Of a stretch of DNA of 8,146 nucleotides, positions 5,985 through 8,146 are shown piece after piece. The notes beneath the pieces were generated by a model that did not search any database, was not told the DNA's origin, and saw only the letters and a program-made list of their open reading frames with translations. Source of the DNA: an uncultured Chlorobiota bacterium (GTDB lineage: Bacteria > Bacteroidota > Ignavibacteria > UBA10030 > UBA6906); the NCBI GenBank assembly GCA_900696645.1, contig CAADGV010000001.1:1-8146 (forward strand), given 5' to 3'. Position 1 is the first letter of the stretch, and every line of letters starts with the position of its first letter. The position numbers were made by a program, and so were the translations under genes.

Positions 5985-6099
5985 GTCGGTTAGCCCTCTT
6001 TCCTCCTTCAAATAATATGTAGGAGGTAAAGTTACAGAGAAGTAATTAACAGAGGGTCGAGAAGTTTTTAAGGGCTAACCAATGCGGTTAGCCTTTTTT
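5985..6099 (+). ncRNA. Leader or small RNA with alternative terminator/antiterminator pairings
   Basis: This is a ~115-nt RNA between a strong promoter and a strong terminator, with no usable ORF. Segment 1 GGTTAGCCCT (5988-5997) is perfectly complementary over 10 bp to segment 2 AGGGCTAACC (6071-6080). Segment 2 also forms the terminator with segment 3 GGTTAGCC (6086-6093), so 1:2 and 2:3 exclude each other. Between them CTTTCCTCCT (5998-6007) pairs with AGGAGGTAAAG (6021-6031, one bulge), and TTAC (6032-6035) can pair with GTAA (6042-6045). Also, CCCTCT (5994-5999) can pair with AGAGGG (6051-6056). The layout is that of an attenuator, riboswitch or RNA-based phage immunity region. I do not recognise a known riboswitch core. 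If transcription passes 6099 it would enter the gene at 6279. Confidence 0.65.
6070..6099 (+). terminator. Rho-independent terminator with competing upstream arm
   Basis: GGCTAACC (6073-6080), loop AATGC and GGTTAGCC (6086-6093) form a perfect 8-bp stem. It can extend by a G-U and two A-U pairs (6070-6072 with 6094-6096) and carries six T (6094-6099). Its left arm is also perfectly complementary to 5988-5997, so terminator formation can be blocked by the 5' end of the same RNA. Confidence 0.88.
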
Positions 6100-6123
6100 G
6101 TTTTGGTGATGTTAAGAACTTGA

Positions 6124-6165
6124 GAAAATGTTTTCGCTGTCACAATTAAGAGTTTGATTTTGTGA
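6124..6165. promoter_or_regulatory. Possible operator dyads upstream of accessory genes
   Basis: GAAAA-TG-TTTTC (6124-6135) is a perfect small palindrome, followed by TCACAA (6140-6145) and TTGTGA (6160-6165), inverted repeats 14 bases apart. They lie just after the terminator and before the G-tract element. They could be repressor sites or an RNA hairpin. Each is short enough to arise by chance. Confidence 0.25.
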
Positions 6166-6193
6166 TGCAGTACAAAGGTAACACACGTGGTCA

Positions 6194-6230
6194 GGGGAAA
6201 CAAGGGGAAAGTCGGGGAAACGGGGGGAAT
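6194..6230 (+). repeat. Four G-tract repeats at 10-base spacing; G-quadruplex motif
   Basis: GGGGAAA occurs at 6194, 6204 and 6214, and GGGGAAT at 6224: four units at an exact 10-base period, one DNA helical turn. The G-runs (4, 4, 4 and 6 G) have loops of 6, 6 and 4 bases, meeting the usual four-tract G-quadruplex pattern on the + strand, and in RNA if transcribed. The period is not a multiple of three, so coding does not explain it. It lies about 50 bases upstream of the gene at 6279. Confidence 0.8.
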
Positions 6231-6278
6231 GGGTGATTACACAGGGGCGGGCGAATCAATCAAACAGGTAATACACTA

Positions 6279-6470
6279 ATGGGAACAGAAGTGAAACGCG
6301 GAAGCATATACGATTTTGACCGACTAAAAGTCGGTGACACGGCTCGTCATCCAATCAAGCACAGACAGAAGATTTCAAATGCGCTCTGTATGTACCACAA
6401 GTGGAACGCCGGGAAGCGGATAATCACACGCCGGGACGGAAACGAAGTCATTGTATCGAGGATCAAGTGA
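6279..6470 (+). CDS. Small phage protein (63 aa), DUF7303-like pattern
   Basis: This is a 63-residue basic protein with the pattern F-x-L-x-V-G-D (FDRLKVGDTARHP, residues 13-25), a middle KISNALCMYHKWNAGKRIITR and a C-terminal VIVSRIK. The order 'KLxVGD ... helix with K/H ... GKxxxTR ... VxVxRI' recalls small phage proteins of the DUF7303 type, whose role is unknown to me; this is pattern memory only. There is no signal or membrane segment. The ATG at 6279 has only a weak ribosome binding site (CAGG about 9 bases upstream). It is the first intact gene after the RNA switch and the G-tract element, and is followed 23 bases later by the beta-barrel gene, so the two are probably cotranscribed. 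Confidence 0.65.
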   Translation: MGTEVKRGSIYDFDRLKVGDTARHPIKHRQKISNALCMYHKWNAGKRIITRRDGNEVIVSRIK

Positions 6471-6493
6471 ACACAAACAAAACGGGGGAACAA

Positions 6494-7027
6494 ATGATTA
6501 ACCGAAACATCGTCACGGGACTTTTGATATTGTTGTGTCTGTTTGCCGCAGTGTGGGCAGCGAATGGTCAAACCCACATCAGGGCAATGGGTGGCATTTC
6601 AGTCCCGCAGAGAACCGAGCAACCGCATCAGACAACTAAATTCGGGCTTGCGGGTGCAGGATGGAGCACGGGGATTAACGTCATGATCGGGCACATCCAC
6701 TTCGACGGCGGATTACTCATTTCCACCAGCTACGGCGACTACGATGCAAACACAACCCACATCGGGAGTCCGCGCCTCAAGCTACTCAGAGCAGAAATCG
6801 GCGCATTCACACACTTTCCATTTGTGAATCAAGAGTTGTACTTGTTCGGTTCATTCGGCAAAGCATTTCAGTTTGACCCGATACACAACAATGGGTTTGG
6901 CGGCTCAGTTGGTGCAACCTACGAAACGGCAAAGCGATACGGTATCTATGCCCGATACGGCTATTACAATCTTGGACTGAACACGGTTTCTATGCTGGAA
7001 GCCGGACTTTCGTTGAAGGTGTTCTAA
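6494..7027 (+). CDS. Predicted exported outer-membrane beta-barrel protein
   Basis: The start is set at ATG 6494 because it gives a classic signal peptide (MINRNIVTGLLILLCLFAAV, then WAANG) and follows a GGGGGAA ribosome binding site. An in-frame ATG at 6401 would put 31 polar residues before the signal and overlap the upstream gene. Cleavage is likely near residues 22-25 by signal peptidase I; there is no lipobox. The ~150-residue mature part alternates polar and hydrophobic residues in about eight strands (for example GAGWSTGINVMIG, LYLFGSFGKAF, YGIYARYGYYNLGL, MLEAGLSLKVF). It ends in Phe, the usual C-terminal signal for outer-membrane insertion. Size and shape recall small 8-stranded barrels; phage lambda Lom is a known phage example of such a protein, though I see no direct homology. 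It may alter the surface of the lysogen or infected cell. Confidence 0.7.
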   Translation: MINRNIVTGLLILLCLFAAVWAANGQTHIRAMGGISVPQRTEQPHQTTKFGLAGAGWSTGINVMIGHIHFDGGLLISTSYGDYDANTTHIGSPRLKLLRAEIGAFTHFPFVNQELYLFGSFGKAFQFDPIHNNGFGGSVGATYETAKRYGIYARYGYYNLGLNTVSMLEAGLSLKVF

Positions 7028-7218
7028 TGTTTTCCCGATTCTGAAAGCGGCTGCGCCGCAAGGGTTTTTCCCGACAATATGCGGGTGCGCCGACACCGAC
7101 AGACCGTCTGCCGACGACGACAGAAGAGTTGTGGATATGCTATTTCTCAAAGCCCGTATCGTGGAAAAGCGTAATCAATCTCAGTTACCTTTACTCTGAC
7201 ACAACCATAAGGATATAG
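7027..7218 (+). pseudogene. Possible small gene interrupted by in-frame TGA
   Basis: An ATG at 7027-7029 overlaps the stop of the beta-barrel gene (TAATG). It reads MFSRF, meets TGA at 7042-7044, and then stays open for 57 codons (RQYAGAPTPTDRLPTTTEEL ... SDTTIRI) to TAG at 7216-7218, two bases before the next ATG. Such packing at both ends suggests an original gene with a Trp or other codon lost to TGA. Against this, the other two forward frames are also open for part of this stretch, and none has a good ribosome binding site. There is also a small hairpin GCGGC-TGC-GCCGC (7047-7059) followed by AAGGGTTTTT, which could be a weak terminator. No product is assigned. Confidence 0.3.
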
Positions 7219-7220
7219 TC

Positions 7221-7586
7221 ATGTTGAAGGGTCTCGTTGCAAAGTTCAAAACTGCGTTCAACCGTCAAACCCCAACGGCCACACAGGAGAAGTTCATTGT
7301 GGCGGCCAAGTCTAAACTCGCAACAGAAGAGAAAGAAACGATTGTCGAGAAGCGCAATCGGTACGGTGGTTGGTTGGGTGCAATGCTCCGCAAAATCAAC
7401 GAGTTGCCGTACCGCCGTCCGTTCGGGACGTTCTCAGCACTCAAGCCCATCAAGGGGAGAACGGATTTCTCCCGCTCTGCCGAAGTTCACCGTGAGAGAC
7501 TTAACGGCGAACGGATGACACGATCCGAACATCGCCGCCTTGTTCGGCGGAGAGAACTTCACGCCCAACGGAGAGTAACCACATGA
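7221..7586 (+). CDS. Highly basic small protein of unknown function (121 aa)
   Basis: This 121-residue, strongly basic protein has a good ribosome binding site (AAGGA at 7209-7213, 7 bases before ATG 7221). The N-terminus MLKGLVAKFKTAFNRQ is a basic amphipathic helix. Residues 30-45 are charged, and residues 48-60 (YGGWLGAMLRKIN) form a Gly/aromatic segment. The C-terminus is dominated by Arg (MTRSEHRRLVRRRELHAQRR). No enzyme motif, cysteine pair or signal peptide is visible. The charge suggests nucleic-acid binding or membrane association, which is inference from composition. The stop TGA overlaps an ATG as ATGA, so it was followed directly by another small gene. The second forward frame inside it is a shadow. 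Confidence 0.65.
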   Translation: MLKGLVAKFKTAFNRQTPTATQEKFIVAAKSKLATEEKETIVEKRNRYGGWLGAMLRKINELPYRRPFGTFSALKPIKGRTDFSRSAEVHRERLNGERMTRSEHRRLVRRRELHAQRRVTT

Positions 7587-7689
7587 CAACGAAATCGCAA
7601 AACGGGCGATAGATTCCTTTGTCAACATGTATCTTGCCGAACTGAATAAGCAAATGAACCACTCAGCGAAAGGGAGTCAAAGCAAATGA
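7583..7689 (+). pseudogene. Frameshifted small gene (~35 aa)
   Basis: ATG 7583 overlaps the upstream stop (ATGA) but reads only MTTKSQNGR before TAG at 7610-7612. The neighbouring frame from 7585 reads DNEIAKRAIDSFVNMYLAEL NKQMNHS... and ends at TGA 7687-7689, overlapping the next ATG. One inserted base after ATGAC would join them as MTNEIAKRAID..., a 35-residue protein fitted exactly between its neighbours. The only in-frame ATG in the second frame (7627) has no ribosome binding site. No canonical slippery heptamer was found, so an indel or sequencing error is more likely than programmed frameshifting. Confidence 0.4.
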
Positions 7690-7973
7690 TGACAGTACGC
7701 TATCCAAACGGTCAAGCCATCCAATACAACGATGCAATGTTCCTTGAACACGGCAATGGGACGACTTGGGTACTACGCAAAAAACAAGGGGGCGACCCTT
7801 TAGCATTCATCCAAGCATCGGCGGGGGCTATCGTCGAATTTGTTTACCCGTGTCGTGTCTATGACGGCATTCGTAAGATTGAGGATGAGAAAGTAGCAGA
7901 GATCACGCGTGAAATCCGGTCGGTCAAACGTAAGCTCAACAGTCGTACCGTGACCCAAAGGGGAACCACATGA
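7686..7973 (+). CDS. Small phage protein (95 aa) with YPNGQ ... PCRVYDG pattern
   Basis: This is a 95-residue protein starting MMTVRYPNGQAIQYNDAMF, with a central VLRKKQGG and then IVEFVYPCRVYDG at residues ~50-62. This layout, a beta-rich domain beginning VRYPNGQ and ending PCRVY, recalls a small protein seen in many phages whose role I do not know. The C-terminal third (IRKIEDEKVAEITREIRSVK) is a charged helix or coiled coil. The ribosome binding site is AAAGGGAG about 9 bases before the tandem ATGATG; either ATG could be used. The stop overlaps the next gene's ATG as ATGA, indicating coupled translation in the accessory run. Confidence 0.7.
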   Translation: MMTVRYPNGQAIQYNDAMFLEHGNGTTWVLRKKQGGDPLAFIQASAGAIVEFVYPCRVYDGIRKIEDEKVAEITREIRSVKRKLNSRTVTQRGTT

Positions 7974-8146
7974 ACTACCACGACGAGAACTACACTGCCG
8001 AAGATGCACGACGAGATCGTGACATCGAGCGCAAGTTGGATACCGAAAAGCTGAAAGAGTGCTGTGAATGCGGGGAGATATTTGAGCCACATCCGACCTC
8101 AATCTGGGACGACTGCGAAATGTGCGAGAACTGCATCACCAGCCAA
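7970..8146 (+). CDS. Cys-rich zinc-ribbon-like protein, 3' end outside window
   Basis: The gene begins at ATG 7970, overlapping the previous stop as ATGA, with AAAGGGGA at 7957-7964 as ribosome binding site. The frame is still open at the right edge after 59 codons. After a charged helix (residues 10-30), it has C31, C32 and C34 in KECCECGEIF, then C49, C52 and C55 in DDCEMCENC. A CxxC pair, a ~14-residue loop and a second CxxC(xxC) cluster are the form of a zinc ribbon or short rubredoxin-like metal site. Such small phage proteins often bind nucleic acids or host transcription machinery, but no specific family is recognised. The extra cysteines (C32, C55) leave the exact ligands uncertain. 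Confidence 0.65.
   Translation, partial: MNYHDENYTAEDARRDRDIERKLDTEKLKECCECGEIFEPHPTSIWDDCEMCENCITSQ

Noticed and set aside
5709-5993. 94-residue + strand ORF
   Set aside because: It lies antisense to the better-supported leftward frame, runs through the AT-rich promoter at 5950-5978 and has no ribosome binding site.
5985-6099. 6S RNA
   Set aside because: The RNA is shorter than usual and folds into competing helices with a terminator, not one long hairpin with a central open bubble.
6165-6236. 23-residue Gly/Arg-rich ORF across the G-tracts
   Set aside because: The 10-base repeat period is not coding-driven and there is no clear ribosome binding site; the peptide is probably a by-product of the G-rich DNA.
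6401-6493. Upstream start extending the beta-barrel protein by 31 residues
   Set aside because: It would bury the signal peptide behind a polar stretch and overlap the 63-residue gene; ATG 6494 has its own ribosome binding site and a proper signal peptide.
7047-7068. Terminator after the beta-barrel gene
   Set aside because: The stem is only 5 bp with a 3-base loop, and five bases (AAGGG) separate it from the T-run, so it is too weak to call as a separate feature.

Overview
The window looks like part of a tailed bacteriophage or prophage genome. The host is probably Gram-negative, because one gene has the profile of an exported outer-membrane beta-barrel. Base composition is near 50% GC. Two strong sigma70-like promoters have extended -10 regions resembling TAnnTTTG, which hints weakly at a Bacteroidota/Ignavibacteriota-type host; that is inference only. 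There are no rRNA or tRNA genes, CRISPR arrays, transposases or clear host genes.

Region 1 (1-4616, + strand) is a tight gene row. It holds the C-terminal ~1,000 residues of a giant phage 'polyvalent' protein with an LPD38-like segment, open at the left edge. Then come a calcineurin-like metallophosphoesterase, a small winged-helix-like protein and a C39-like papain-fold cysteine peptidase. The last three genes overlap one another and are probably translated together. This looks like the end of a late or virion-associated block.

Region 2 (4617-5245, + strand) has a promoter almost touching the start codon of a 70-residue protein. A ~300-base stretch without a convincing gene follows, rich in possible helices and closed by a very strong Rho-independent terminator.

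Region 3 (5275-5889, - strand) converges on that terminator. It is a chain of four short overlapping genes: a 65-residue protein broken by one base, a 74-residue protein, a 44-residue protein and a 31-residue single-pass membrane protein. Three of the four are short or broken enough to be missed by ordinary ORF scanning.

Region 4 (5890-6278) is the regulatory centre. A clear promoter drives a ~115-nt RNA whose 5' end (segment 1), 3' region (segment 2) and terminator arm (segment 3) form a 1-2-3 set of alternative pairings, so segment 2 can pair with either 1 or 3. This resembles an attenuator or a phage P4-type RNA immunity region. It is followed by an inverted repeat and four G-tracts at exact 10-base spacing that fit a G-quadruplex.

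Region 5 (6279-8146, + strand) is a run of small accessory genes: a 63-residue protein, the predicted beta-barrel, a basic 121-residue protein, a 95-residue protein and a Cys-rich zinc-ribbon-like protein cut by the right edge. Two further small frames between them appear interrupted, one by an in-frame TGA and one by a frameshift. The RNA switch and the G-tract element sit where they could control this whole run.
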